A DNA stretch of 64,000 bases, from assembly GCA_013822275.1 (NCBI GenBank), contig PNKC01000008.1:1-64000 (forward strand), written 5' to 3'. Positions within the stretch are counted from its first letter, which is position 1; the number at the start of each line of letters is the position of its first letter. Of the stretch, positions 29,529-38,004 are shown one piece after another. The notes under the pieces were generated by a model. That model was not told where the DNA came from. It ran no database searches and worked only from the letters and a program-made list of their open reading frames with translations. The DNA is from Anaerolinea sp. Lineage in GTDB: Bacteria; Chloroflexota; Dehalococcoidia; Tepidiformales; Tepidiformaceae. The translations under genes were made by a program, and so were the position numbers.

Positions 29529-30942
29529 TCCTGTCCAGTTTGGCACCGATGGCTGGCGCGCCCTCATTGCCGAAACGTTCACCTTCGAAAACGTCAGGGC
29601 CTGCGCACAGGCGATTGCTGACCACTTCTCCGAAACCTACGGCAAAGAGAAGCCTGTCATTGTCGGCTACGACACCCGCTTCCTCTCCGATGAGTTCGCC
29701 CTGAGCGTTGCGCGGGTGATGGCTGGCAACGGCTTCCGCGTCCAGCTTGCGGACCGGCCGGCCCCTACACCAGCCATCAGTTGGCGGATCATCGAAGCCG
29801 GGGGCTGCGGCGGCGTCGTCGTCACCAGCAGCCACAACCCGTTCCGCTGGAACGGCATCAAGGTGAAGCCCCACTACGGCGGCAGCGCCAGCCCGGAGAT
29901 CGTGGCGGATATCGAGCGGCGCGTCCCGGCCATCCTCGCCAACCCGGCAAGCGTCCTGTTGGCTCCCGCGGCGAGCGCCAGTATAGCTGGCTTCGACCCC
30001 GTGCCAGGCTACCTCAAGAAGCTTGCCTCGCAGGTGGATATCGGCCGCATTAAGGCTGCTGGCCTGAAGGTCGCGGTCGACCCCATGTATGGCGCCGGGG
30101 CAGGCTTCTTCCAGGAGTTGCTCGCAGGCGGGAGCACCACCGTCACCGAGATTCATTCGGAGCGGAACCCGCTCTTCCCCGGCATCCGCGCCCCGGAGCC
30201 CATCGAATCGAACCTCCCTGACTTCATGCGCCTGCTGGCAAGCCGGGATTACGACATTGGCATTGCAAACGACGGCGACGCCGACCGGCTTGGCGTGGTC
30301 GACGAAGAAGGCACGTATGTGGACCAGTTGCGGACGTATGCCCTGCTGGTCAACTACCTCCTGGGCGAGCGCAAGCTGCGCGGCGCGGTCGTGAAGTCAG
30401 TCACCACATCGGACATGACCCGCCTGCTGGCGGAGCATTACGGCGTGCCGTTCTTCGAAACGCCCGTAGGCTTCAAACACATCGGCCCGCTGATGATGCG
30501 CGAGGATGCGCTAATCGGGGGCGAAGAGAGCGGCGGTTACGGGTTCCGCGGCCACCTCCCGGAGCGGGATGGCATCCTCGCCGGCCTCTACCTGCTGGAC
30601 TACGTCGCCGCCACCGGTAAGAAACCATCCGAACTGCTGAAGGAGGTGTTCGCCATCACCGGGCCGCACTTCTACCAGCGCCTGGACTTCGGCCTTGAGC
30701 CCGGCTCCAACGCCCGCATCAAGGCCACCCTCGATGCGGCCACACCAACCGTCATCGCCGGGCGACCGGTCGTCAGCTCCGATCGCACGGACGGCTGGCG
30801 CTTCTTTATCGACGAGGGCTGGCTTCTGTTCCGGCTGTCGGGGACGGAACCGCTCCTGCGCATCTACACGGAGGTGAGGGAGCAGTCCCTCGTGCAACCC
30901 GTGCTCGAAGCGGGCAAGGCGATCGCCGGGGTGTCCCGGTGA
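29518..30942 (+). CDS. Phosphoglucomutase/phosphomannomutase family protein
   Basis: A 474-aa alpha-D-phosphohexomutase. The phosphoserine loop is VVTSSHNPFRWNG, the magnesium loop is IANDGDADRLGVVDEEG, the sugar-binding loop is GGEESGGYGFRGHLPERDG, and the phosphate-binding end is FRLSGTEPLLRIYTE. The start at 29518 overlaps the previous gene by 11 bases; an ATG at 29509 would lengthen it by three residues but lies within the -10 box. It is followed by GTGA overlap with the isomerase. Substrate (glucose or mannose phosphate) not distinguished. Confidence 0.95.
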   Translation: MTDNPVQFGTDGWRALIAETFTFENVRACAQAIADHFSETYGKEKPVIVGYDTRFLSDEFALSVARVMAGNGFRVQLADRPAPTPAISWRIIEAGGCGGVVVTSSHNPFRWNGIKVKPHYGGSASPEIVADIERRVPAILANPASVLLAPAASASIAGFDPVPGYLKKLASQVDIGRIKAAGLKVAVDPMYGAGAGFFQELLAGGSTTVTEIHSERNPLFPGIRAPEPIESNLPDFMRLLASRDYDIGIANDGDADRLGVVDEEGTYVDQLRTYALLVNYLLGERKLRGAVVKSVTTSDMTRLLAEHYGVPFFETPVGFKHIGPLMMREDALIGGEESGGYGFRGHLPERDGILAGLYLLDYVAATGKKPSELLKEVFAITGPHFYQRLDFGLEPGSNARIKATLDAATPTVIAGRPVVSSDRTDGWRFFIDEGWLLFRLSGTEPLLRIYTEVREQSLVQPVLEAGKAIAGVSR

Positions 30943-32003
30943 GGGATCTGGACGACCCCGGGCTGCTCGCCCTCGACCGGGAGGGCATGCTCGGCCACAT
31001 CTCCAGCCTGGGGCACGAACTCTGGGCCGCGTGGCAGCAATCGGAGGAACTGACCGCGCCTGCCGGTTCAGATAACGTGACTGCCGTTGTGCTTGCCGGC
31101 ATGGGTGGTTCGGCCACCGCGGGGGATTACGTCGCCGCCATCGCCGCGCGCTCATCCGAAATCCCCGTGACGGTTTGCCGCGGATATTCGCTCCCAAACT
31201 ACGTCTCGGAGCGGACGCTGGTCATCGTGTCGTCCTACAGCGGCGACACCGAGGAGGCGCTCAGCCTCTACGACGACGCCTGGAAGCGCGGCGCCCCGCT
31301 GCTCTGCATTACGCACGGCGGCCAACTGGCCGGGCGCGCCGCCGCTGACGGGGTGCCCATCTATCGCATCGCCTACGAGTCAGCCCCGAGGGCAGCCATG
31401 GCCCACGGTCTCGCGCCACTCCTCCGGGTTTGCGCCGGCCTCGGCCTGCTGCCGCTGGACGGCGACGATGTCCGCGGCGCCGGCGCGGCCCATGCGCGGC
31501 TGACGTCGTCGGACCTCGCGCCCTCCAACCCGGTTTCCCGAAACGGAGCAAAACAAGCCGCCCAGCTCTTGTTCGGCCGCATCCCGTTTGTCTTCGGGAG
31601 CGACCACCTGGCTTCGGTTGCCCTGCGGTTCCGCAACCAGTTGGCGGAGAACGGCAAAGTTCTCGGTGCGGCCGAAGTCGTCCCCGAATCGGCCCACAAC
31701 CTCGTCGTCGGCCTTACGACCGGCGAAACGGCCCGCGATTCCCTGGCCGTGGTCACGATCGAATCCCGCGAAACCTGCGACCCACGCAGCGTCCGCCAGA
31801 TGGACGGCCAGTGCGAACAGTTCCAGGAGTGCGGCATCCCGGTTTGGCGGATAGACCTGGGCGCGCGCCCGCTGCTTGAACAGTTCTTGCTGGGGACGGC
31901 CTGGGGCGACTACACGTCCTACTACCTCGCCCTCCTGAACGGCGTGGACCCAACGCCGATCCCGCAGATTGAACGCCTCAAAGCCCCGCCGGTCGCCCTC
32001 TGA
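30939..32003 (+). CDS. Bifunctional phosphoglucose/phosphomannose isomerase (SIS domain)
   Basis: A 354-aa protein with two SIS folds. VVLAGMGGSATAGDYVAAI and VIVSSYSGDTEEALSLYDDA are the phosphate-binding signatures. The C-terminal part has FGSDHLASVALRFRNQLAEN and VPESAHNLVVGL, with the His/Glu residues used in catalysis by this archaeal/Chloroflexi-type PGI/PMI. The GTG start overlaps the mutase stop (GTGA). It links fructose-6-phosphate to glucose-6-P and mannose-6-P for the two upstream enzymes. Confidence 0.93.
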   Translation: MRDLDDPGLLALDREGMLGHISSLGHELWAAWQQSEELTAPAGSDNVTAVVLAGMGGSATAGDYVAAIAARSSEIPVTVCRGYSLPNYVSERTLVIVSSYSGDTEEALSLYDDAWKRGAPLLCITHGGQLAGRAAADGVPIYRIAYESAPRAAMAHGLAPLLRVCAGLGLLPLDGDDVRGAGAAHARLTSSDLAPSNPVSRNGAKQAAQLLFGRIPFVFGSDHLASVALRFRNQLAENGKVLGAAEVVPESAHNLVVGLTTGETARDSLAVVTIESRETCDPRSVRQMDGQCEQFQECGIPVWRIDLGARPLLEQFLLGTAWGDYTSYYLALLNGVDPTPIPQIERLKAPPVAL

Positions 32004-32038
32004 GAGCCCCCCTTCCACGGGTTACCAGCACCGTGCTG

Positions 32039-32044
32039 TACCCT
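32039..32044 (+). promoter_or_regulatory. -10 element TACCCT of hflX
   Basis: TACCCT ends eight bases before the hflX ATG at 32053 with no ribosome site between them, a slightly longer version of the leaderless arrangement seen elsewhere in the window. Confidence 0.4.
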
Positions 32045-32052
32045 GAGCGCGA

Positions 32053-33246
32053 ATGGCAAAAACGTCCTACTCCACCGCCCCGGTCATAGACCGTGCTTAT
32101 TTGGTCGCGGCCGACACGCGGGGCTCGCTCCTGCCCGTCGCTGAATCGCTTACCGAACTCGCCGAACTCGCCCGCACTGCCGGTGCCGAGGTCGTTGGCT
32201 CCACCACCCAGAGGCTCGACCACCCTGTCGCGGCCACCTACATCGGCAGCGGCAAAGTCCATGAAGTCACGGAAGCAAGCAAAGAACTCGGCGCGAACGT
32301 CGTCATCTTCGACGACGAACTTGCGCCCTCCCAGCAACGCAACCTGGAGAAAGCCCTCGGCGTCAAAGTCATCGACCGGACGGCCCTCATCCTCGATATC
32401 TTCGCGACCCGTGCTCACACGCGTGAGGGCCGCCTGCAAGTATCCCTGGCCCAGATGCAGTACCTTTTGCCGAGGCTGGCCGGGCAGTGGTCCCACCTCG
32501 AGCGGATGGAAGGCGCCATCGGCACGCGCGGCCCCGGCGAAACCCAGATCGAGACCGACCGCAGGCTGATTCGCAGCCGGATCAGCAAGATCAAGCGCGA
32601 CCTGGAAGAAGTTCGCACGCAGCGCGCTCTGTACCGTCGCCGCCGGGAACGGAGCGGCGTGCCCGTTGTCGCCCTTGTCGGCTACACGAACGCTGGCAAA
32701 TCCACCCTCATGCGGGCGCTCTCCGGGGCGGACGTCCTCGCCGAGGACAAACTCTTCGCGACGCTGGACCCGGTGACTCGCCGGCTCCGCCTCCCCACCG
32801 GCGAAGTCGTCCTCCTGACTGACACCGTCGGATTCATCCAGAAGCTCCCGACGGACCTGGTCGCAGCCTTCCGGGCGACGCTGGAGGAGCTGGCCGAAGC
32901 GGACCTGCTTCTCCACGTTATCGACATCTCTCACACCAGCGCCTTTGAGCAGACCCAGGCCGTCGACAGCACCCTCGCGGACCTCGGTGTCGGTGACCGG
33001 CCCCGGCTGCTCGCCCTGAACAAGGTGGACCTCCTGCGTGACGCCGAGGGACAGCAGGTGGCCGACTACGACGAGGCCCGCGCGCTCATCCACGGGGCCG
33101 GCGCACCGCCGCCCAATGTTGTCCTCGTTTCGGCCTCCAGGCGCTGGGGGCTGGAGATGCTCCTCTCCCGGATTGCTGAAGCCCTCGACGGCGCGATCGA
33201 GGAGACGGGCGGGGCGGTGGCGGGCCTGTTTACGCGTGATGTTTGA
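32053..33246 (+). CDS. hflX: GTPase HflX
   Basis: A 397-aa ribosome-associated GTPase that splits or rescues stalled ribosomes under stress in characterised species. The N-terminal HflX domain includes [33 protein letters not shown] and [20 protein letters not shown]; the glycine-rich linker is [19 protein letters not shown] motifs are [11 protein letters not shown] (G1), [14 protein letters not shown] (G3) and LNKVDLL (G4). Full length, with no fused C-terminal extension. It stands between the sugar-phosphate operon and the CoA-transferase pair. Confidence 0.96.
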   Translation: MAKTSYSTAPVIDRAYLVAADTRGSLLPVAESLTELAELARTAGAEVVGSTTQRLDHPVAATYIGSGKVHEVTEASKELGANVVIFDDELAPSQQRNLEKALGVKVIDRTALILDIFATRAHTREGRLQVSLAQMQYLLPRLAGQWSHLERMEGAIGTRGPGETQIETDRRLIRSRISKIKRDLEEVRTQRALYRRRRERSGVPVVALVGYTNAGKSTLMRALSGADVLAEDKLFATLDPVTRRLRLPTGEVVLLTDTVGFIQKLPTDLVAAFRATLEELAEADLLLHVIDISHTSAFEQTQAVDSTLADLGVGDRPRLLALNKVDLLRDAEGQQVADYDEARALIHGAGAPPPNVVLVSASRRWGLEMLLSRIAEALDGAIEETGGAVAGLFTRDV

Positions 33247-33280
33247 ATCCGGGCGGCGTTACCGGTAGAACACATCCTGT

Positions 33281-34558
33281 ATGGCCTCTTCACCCCCAAT
33301 CCCTCGTCCTCATCCCGCGGGTCCACTCGCAGGGTATCGCGTCCTGGATCTTGCCGACGAAAAAGGCCAGCTTTGTGCCCGCATCCTCGGCGAACTGGGC
33401 GCCGACGTTATCAAGATTGAACCGCGCGACGGCGACCCGACGCGCCAGAACGGCCCGTTCTTCAAGGGTGAGCAATCTCCCAACATGAGCCTTTTCTGGT
33501 GGGCGATGAACGCCGGCAAGCGTTCTGTTACCTGCGAGTTGCGGCTTGAGCCCGGCCGCGAGCTGTTCCGGAAGCTGGTCACGCAGGCGGATTTCGTCAT
33601 CGAGACCTCAGTCCCCGGCGAAATGGCCGCGCTTGGTCTGGACTACGCCTCGCTCAAGAAGCTGAATCCCGGCCTGGTCATGGTGAGCATCACCAACTTC
33701 GGCCAAACCGGGCCGTACAGCCGCTGGGCTGCCACGGACATCGTCGGCTCCGCTATGGGCGGGCAAATGTACCTGAACGGTGACCCCGAGCGCGGCCCGC
33801 TCCGGACCACGGCTCCCCAGGCCTACGCCCAGGTGAACTTCCAGGGCGCCGTTGGTGCGATGACCGCCCTCTACGCCCGCGGCGTGAACGATGGCCTGGG
33901 CCAGCAGGTGGATGTTTCGATGCAGGAGGCGATGTGCGTGGCGATGGACAACACTCAGCCGATCTGGGACATCCGCCGCATCAACACCAGCGGCCCGGGC
34001 ATCCGCCGCAACAACGCCGGGGTCCTCGGCTCCCGCTACCTCTTCGAGACGGCGGACGGCTGGGTCGCGGCGCTCGGTGTCGGCGGACTTATCGGCCCGG
34101 GCGCCAACGCCATCATCGATTGGCTGGCTGAGTCCGGCGAGGCCCGCGGCCTCGATTCGGCTGACTGGCGGGCACGCCTGACGGCACTTGTGCCGCTCCC
34201 GCCGGATGAGGTGGCATTCGTGGAGGAGACGCTCGCAGCCTTCTGCGGTTCGCGAAAGAAGGAAGACCTGGTTGGCGAGGCTCAACGCCGCGGCGCCGGC
34301 TGGGCCCCCGTGTTCTCGCCCCGCGAAGTCGTGGAAAGCAAGCAGCTGGCGGGACGCGACTACTGGGTGCGCGTCCACCACGAAGACCTTGGCGAGTCGT
34401 TCATCTACCCCGGGGCGCCGTTCAAGTTGGGGCAGACTCCGTGGCAGCAGCGGGGCCGGGCGCCCCACGCCGGTGAACACAACGAACAGGTCTACGGCGA
34501 ACTGCTTGGAATCGACTCCCAGGAACTGCGCCGCCTGAAGATGAGGATGGTGGTCTGA
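33281..34558 (+). CDS. CaiB/BaiF family CoA-transferase, subunit without the catalytic Asp
   Basis: A 425-aa class III CoA-transferase homologue: GYRVLDLADEKGQLCARILG, LGADVIKIEPRDGDPTR, NAGKRSVTCEL, VSITNFGQTGPYSRWAATDI and GQQVDVSMQEAM. At the place where the family has its acyl-carrying aspartate (about 18-20 residues before the GxGQ motif), this protein reads QAYAQVNFQGAVG with no Asp, whereas the next gene has AYTDFLVPHL. It may therefore be a structural or substrate-binding partner. The stop overlaps the start of its partner (TGATG), suggesting a heteromer such as the benzylsuccinate-type enzymes. Confidence 0.85.
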   Translation: MASSPPIPRPHPAGPLAGYRVLDLADEKGQLCARILGELGADVIKIEPRDGDPTRQNGPFFKGEQSPNMSLFWWAMNAGKRSVTCELRLEPGRELFRKLVTQADFVIETSVPGEMAALGLDYASLKKLNPGLVMVSITNFGQTGPYSRWAATDIVGSAMGGQMYLNGDPERGPLRTTAPQAYAQVNFQGAVGAMTALYARGVNDGLGQQVDVSMQEAMCVAMDNTQPIWDIRRINTSGPGIRRNNAGVLGSRYLFETADGWVAALGVGGLIGPGANAIIDWLAESGEARGLDSADWRARLTALVPLPPDEVAFVEETLAAFCGSRKKEDLVGEAQRRGAGWAPVFSPREVVESKQLAGRDYWVRVHHEDLGESFIYPGAPFKLGQTPWQQRGRAPHAGEHNEQVYGELLGIDSQELRRLKMRMVV

Positions 34559-35844
34559 TGCCGGGATTGAAGAAACCGTTCGAAGGGTTGCGCGTTGCGG
34601 ACTTCGCCTGGGTCGGCGTCGGCCCCCTCGTAAGCAAGTATCTCGCGGACCATGGCGCGGAAGTCATCCGGATCGAATCCATGACCTATCCCGAGACCCT
34701 GCGCCGGGTGGGGCCCTTCGTGGACGACACGCCCGGTGTGGACAACTCCGGCTACTACGCCAACTTCAACAGCTCCAAGCTCTGCATGTCCGTGGACCTG
34801 AAGCATGCGCGCGGGCCCGAGTTGGTCAAGCGTCTCATCGCCAAATGCGACGTCGTCACCGAATCGTTCACGCCCGGCACTATGGCCCGCTTCGGGCTCG
34901 ACTACGCGTCCCTGCGCCAGGTGAGACCTGACCTGGTGATGATCTCCATGCCGCTCTACGGCCAGACCGGCCCCTGGGCGGACTATATGGGCTACGGGCA
35001 CGTGCTCCAGGCGGCGGCAGGCATCAACCACCTCACCGGCTGGCCGGATGGGCCCCCAATCGGCACCGGTGTGGCTTACACCGACTTTCTTGTGCCGCAC
35101 CTGGCCGCCACGGCGCTGATCGCCGCCCTGGACTACCGCAGGCGCACGGGCGTGGGCCAGTACATAGACTTCGGCCAGATGGAAGCAGCCGTCCATGGCC
35201 TCGGCACCGCGTTGCTCGATTGGACCGTGAACGGCCATGAGCAGATGCGGATGGGCAACAGGGACCCGGAGGCGGCGCCGCACGGCTGCTACCGGTGCCG
35301 CGATGGCCGTTACCTGGTTATCGGCTGCGCGACCGAGAAGCACTGGGAAGCGTTCAAAGCAGCCCTTGGCCGCCCGGAGTGGTGTGACCTGGAACGCATG
35401 CGGCGCCGCTGGCAGCGGCTCAACGAACAGCACGAAATCGACCGTCACATCCAGGCCTGGCTCGACGCTGTGACCGTGGACCCATCCCGCCCCGAAGAAG
35501 TTGTCGAGGATGCCCCGGACGTGCCCGCCGACTGGCGGTTCACGACGGACGAGGTGTTGGCCCACTTCCAGAAGTTCGGAGTGCCCGCGGGCGTCGTCCA
35601 GTCGCCCGAGGCGATGCGGGCCGACCCCCAGCTCGCCCACCGCGGCCACTACTGGTTCCTCGAACACCCCACCATGGGCCTGCGCTGCTACGACGGCCCC
35701 GCTTTCCGGCTCTCCGAGACACCAGCCGTGTTGTCGAAGGCAGCTCCACTACTTGGCGAAGACAACGAGTACGTCTATCGCGAGCTCATCGGCCTGGCCG
35801 AGGAGGAGTTCATCGAGCTTCTTGCGGATGGGGCGATGGAATAG
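34558..35844 (+). CDS. CaiB/BaiF family CoA-transferase, catalytic subunit
   Basis: A 428-aa class III CoA-transferase: GLRVADFAWVGVGPLVSKYL, DHGAEVIRIES, SFTPGTMARFGLDY, ISMPLYGQTGPWADY and GQYIDFGQMEAAVHGLG. The likely catalytic aspartate is in VAYTDFLVPHLAATAL. The N-terminus starts right at the family domain, and translation is coupled to the preceding homologue. Together they would move CoA between two carboxylic acids, possibly feeding an acyl-CoA dehydrogenase such as the one at 1.6 kb; the acids cannot be inferred. Confidence 0.9.
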   Translation: MPGLKKPFEGLRVADFAWVGVGPLVSKYLADHGAEVIRIESMTYPETLRRVGPFVDDTPGVDNSGYYANFNSSKLCMSVDLKHARGPELVKRLIAKCDVVTESFTPGTMARFGLDYASLRQVRPDLVMISMPLYGQTGPWADYMGYGHVLQAAAGINHLTGWPDGPPIGTGVAYTDFLVPHLAATALIAALDYRRRTGVGQYIDFGQMEAAVHGLGTALLDWTVNGHEQMRMGNRDPEAAPHGCYRCRDGRYLVIGCATEKHWEAFKAALGRPEWCDLERMRRRWQRLNEQHEIDRHIQAWLDAVTVDPSRPEEVVEDAPDVPADWRFTTDEVLAHFQKFGVPAGVVQSPEAMRADPQLAHRGHYWFLEHPTMGLRCYDGPAFRLSETPAVLSKAAPLLGEDNEYVYRELIGLAEEEFIELLADGAME

Positions 35845-35871
35845 CCGGCCGTCCAGCCACCACCCAACGAA

Positions 35872-35899
35872 GAAGCCCCGGCCGTGCGGCCGGGGCTTC
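35872..35899. terminator. Bidirectional terminator between CoA-transferase and oxidase operons
   Basis: A perfect 12-bp stem (GAAGCCCCGGCC with GGCCGGGGCTTC) around a GTGC loop lies between two convergent genes, 27 bases after one and 34 bases after the other. The A/T ends of the stem are symmetrical, so it can serve both strands. Confidence 0.8.
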
Positions 35900-35933
35900 G
35901 CGTGTCGTGCTGCTTGCCGGCCAGCGCCGGCTG

Positions 35934-37307
35934 TTATTTGACGGTGATCGTCCCGTTCATCTGGTCCGGGTGGAGGTCGCACTGGAAGTAGTAACTGCCG
36001 GCGGCGGCCGGGAACTTCGTCGTTGCGGTTTGGCCGCCGTCGATGATCTTGCCTTCGGCCAGGCTCTTCCCGGCCTTCTTGTCCAGCACGCTGAGGTTGT
36101 GCTTCAGCTTCCCGTTGTTCTTGAAGTCGATGCTGACCTCGCCGGCGGCAGCTTCGAGCTTCGTCTTGTCGAACGCATTGTCCGTCCCAACGACGGCGAG
36201 GCCACCTGCGGAGGCCCCACCTGCCGGTGCACCCCCGGCCGCCGCGGCGCCCGGCACGGGTGCGCCTTCCTTTACCACGAATGCCCCCTTCATTGTGTCG
36301 GGATGGAGGTCGCACTGGAAGTAGTAGCTGCCAGCGGCGGGCGTCGTGAAGTTGAGCGTGTCCGTAGCCCCGCCATCGATGATCTTGCCCTCGGCCCCGT
36401 CGGCGAGCGTCTTCCCGCCGGCCTTGTCCATGAAGTGGATGTTGTGCTTCACCTTGCCCGCGTTCTTCAGTTCGTAGGTGACCTTCGTGTTTGGCGGCGC
36501 CTCAAGGGTGGTCTTGTCGAACTTGTTGTCGGTGGCCGTGATCACATTGTTCGCCACCGGCGGCGTACCCCCATTCGCCGGAGCTTCCCCGCTGGCCGCG
36601 GATTCATTGGCGAACAGGTTAAGCCCGGCCCCCACCATGAAACCGAAGACGAGCAGCGACCCAAGGAGCGCCGCGGCCGCCCCAAGGCTCAGTTGGAAGC
36701 CGAGGGGCTTCGTGTCCCGCACCACTTCCATATCGAACACCTGGACCGAGCCGGGCACCACCTCGTCCGGGTGCGTGGAAACCATGTCGAGAAGCGTCCG
36801 GCGGGTCTCTTCGTAGGTCGCGAGGCCTTCCCGGTTCGACCACGTTGTTTCGACCAGCACCTGTGATGGCCCCACCGCCGCGGGAGCAGCGATGATCCGC
36901 AGGTCCTGGAACCCGGGCAGGTCGCGCAGCGCACTGTCGGAACGCTCGAGCGCGTCGAGGATGCCGCCCGAGAGACGCGCGCCGTCCATCCGGCCCTCGC
37001 TGATGGCGAACGTGAGCACTTGCGTGAAGCGCGCTTCCCGGGGCTTCTCAGCGGCCCCTTCTTCCGCCTTGCGCTTCATCCGCCCGTCTTCGTATGCCCA
37101 GCCCAGCCCGGCGATGAGCGTCAACAGCAGGGTAGCGCCCAGCAACGGCCCCGCGATTTCGTTGTTGCGGTCCCTGGACCACCACACCAGCGCAAGCCCC
37201 ACCGCGAACGATGCGGCGCCAATGATGAATGGCCACACGCTTGGGTCGGGGAGGTGGACCGCGGGTTCCCCTCCATGGTCGCCGTGACTGCTGCTCTGTT
37301 GATCCAT
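35934..37307 (-). CDS. Membrane protein fusing an ABM-like domain to two tandem cupredoxins
   Basis: A 457-aa protein at the end of the oxidase operon. Order: two transmembrane helices (about 25-43 and 52-70), a soluble ferredoxin-like region at 90-198 resembling antibiotic-biosynthesis-monooxygenase folds (FTQVLTFAISEGRMDGARL to VFDMEVVRD), a third helix at 205-232, then cupredoxin domains at about 252-346 and 368-457. Type I copper ligands are complete in both: H288, C332, H335, M339 and H403, C443, H446, M450 (each in YYFQCDLHPDxM). The cupredoxins may donate electrons to the oxidase; the middle domain's role is unknown. The start follows AGGAG nine bases upstream. Confidence 0.78.
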   Translation of the reverse strand: MDQQSSSHGDHGGEPAVHLPDPSVWPFIIGAASFAVGLALVWWSRDRNNEIAGPLLGATLLLTLIAGLGWAYEDGRMKRKAEEGAAEKPREARFTQVLTFAISEGRMDGARLSGGILDALERSDSALRDLPGFQDLRIIAAPAAVGPSQVLVETTWSNREGLATYEETRRTLLDMVSTHPDEVVPGSVQVFDMEVVRDTKPLGFQLSLGAAAALLGSLLVFGFMVGAGLNLFANESAASGEAPANGGTPPVANNVITATDNKFDKTTLEAPPNTKVTYELKNAGKVKHNIHFMDKAGGKTLADGAEGKIIDGGATDTLNFTTPAAGSYYFQCDLHPDTMKGAFVVKEGAPVPGAAAAGGAPAGGASAGGLAVVGTDNAFDKTKLEAAAGEVSIDFKNNGKLKHNLSVLDKKAGKSLAEGKIIDGGQTATTKFPAAAGSYYFQCDLHPDQMNGTITVK

Positions 37308-37333
37308 GTGGTGCTTACTCCTGGGGTGATTTC

Positions 37334-37960
37334 CTATCCGACGACGTACAGCGTGGTGAACAACGCAATCCAGACCACGTCAACGAAGTGCCAGTAGAAC
37401 GAACACGCCTCCACCGCCTCGTGGTGAGCAGCCGAAAACTGGCCGTTCATCGCACGCACGAGGCAAACGAGCATGAAGATCGCGCCGCCAGCCACGTGCG
37501 CGCCGTGGAAGCCAGTCAACGTGTAGAACGACGTGGCCCAAACGGTATCGCCCGAACTGAACGGGAGCTGCGTGTAGTCGTACATCTGCATCGTGAGGAA
37601 CGTGAGGCCCAGCACAAGGCTGATGAACAGGCCCCAGATGAGGCCCGTCCGGCTGCCTTTCTGAATCTGCATCACGGCCCACTGCATGGTCACGGAACTC
37701 GAAACCAGGATGAAAGTCGCGATCAGCGGGAGCACGAACTCAAGTTCGAGCTTCACGCTCTGGGCCGCCGTCCCCGCCAGCTTCATCTGCTCCAGCACGT
37801 CTTCCGGCGGCCACTGGGCCGAATCCGCTCGGGCGATGAAATAGGCCGAGAAAAGGCCGCCAAAGAACATCACCTCCGAGGCGATGAAGAGGATGAAGCC
37901 GAGCATGCCGTTGCTCAGTTCGCCCTTGTGTTGCTCTGCCACTGCTCCGTGTGCTGCCAT
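37334..37960 (-). CDS. ctaE: Cytochrome c oxidase subunit III
   Basis: A 208-aa subunit III with about five helices (the short bacterial form). Signatures are LGFILFIASEVMFFGGLFSAYF, SSSVTMQWAVMQIQKG, TLTGFHGAHVAGGAIFMLV and the terminal CSFYWHFVDVVWIALFTTLY. The start at 37960 gives a natural N-terminus; the frame is open into the oxidase subunit I gene upstream. It is cotranscribed with coxB and coxA before it (44-base gap) and the cupredoxin fusion after it (26-base gap). Confidence 0.94.
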   Translation of the reverse strand: MAAHGAVAEQHKGELSNGMLGFILFIASEVMFFGGLFSAYFIARADSAQWPPEDVLEQMKLAGTAAQSVKLELEFVLPLIATFILVSSSVTMQWAVMQIQKGSRTGLIWGLFISLVLGLTFLTMQMYDYTQLPFSSGDTVWATSFYTLTGFHGAHVAGGAIFMLVCLVRAMNGQFSAAHHEAVEACSFYWHFVDVVWIALFTTLYVVG

Positions 37961-38004
37961 TCTTTCCCCTTCTCCTTCGTTCCTGTCCGAATTTCCCGAT
38001 GGCC

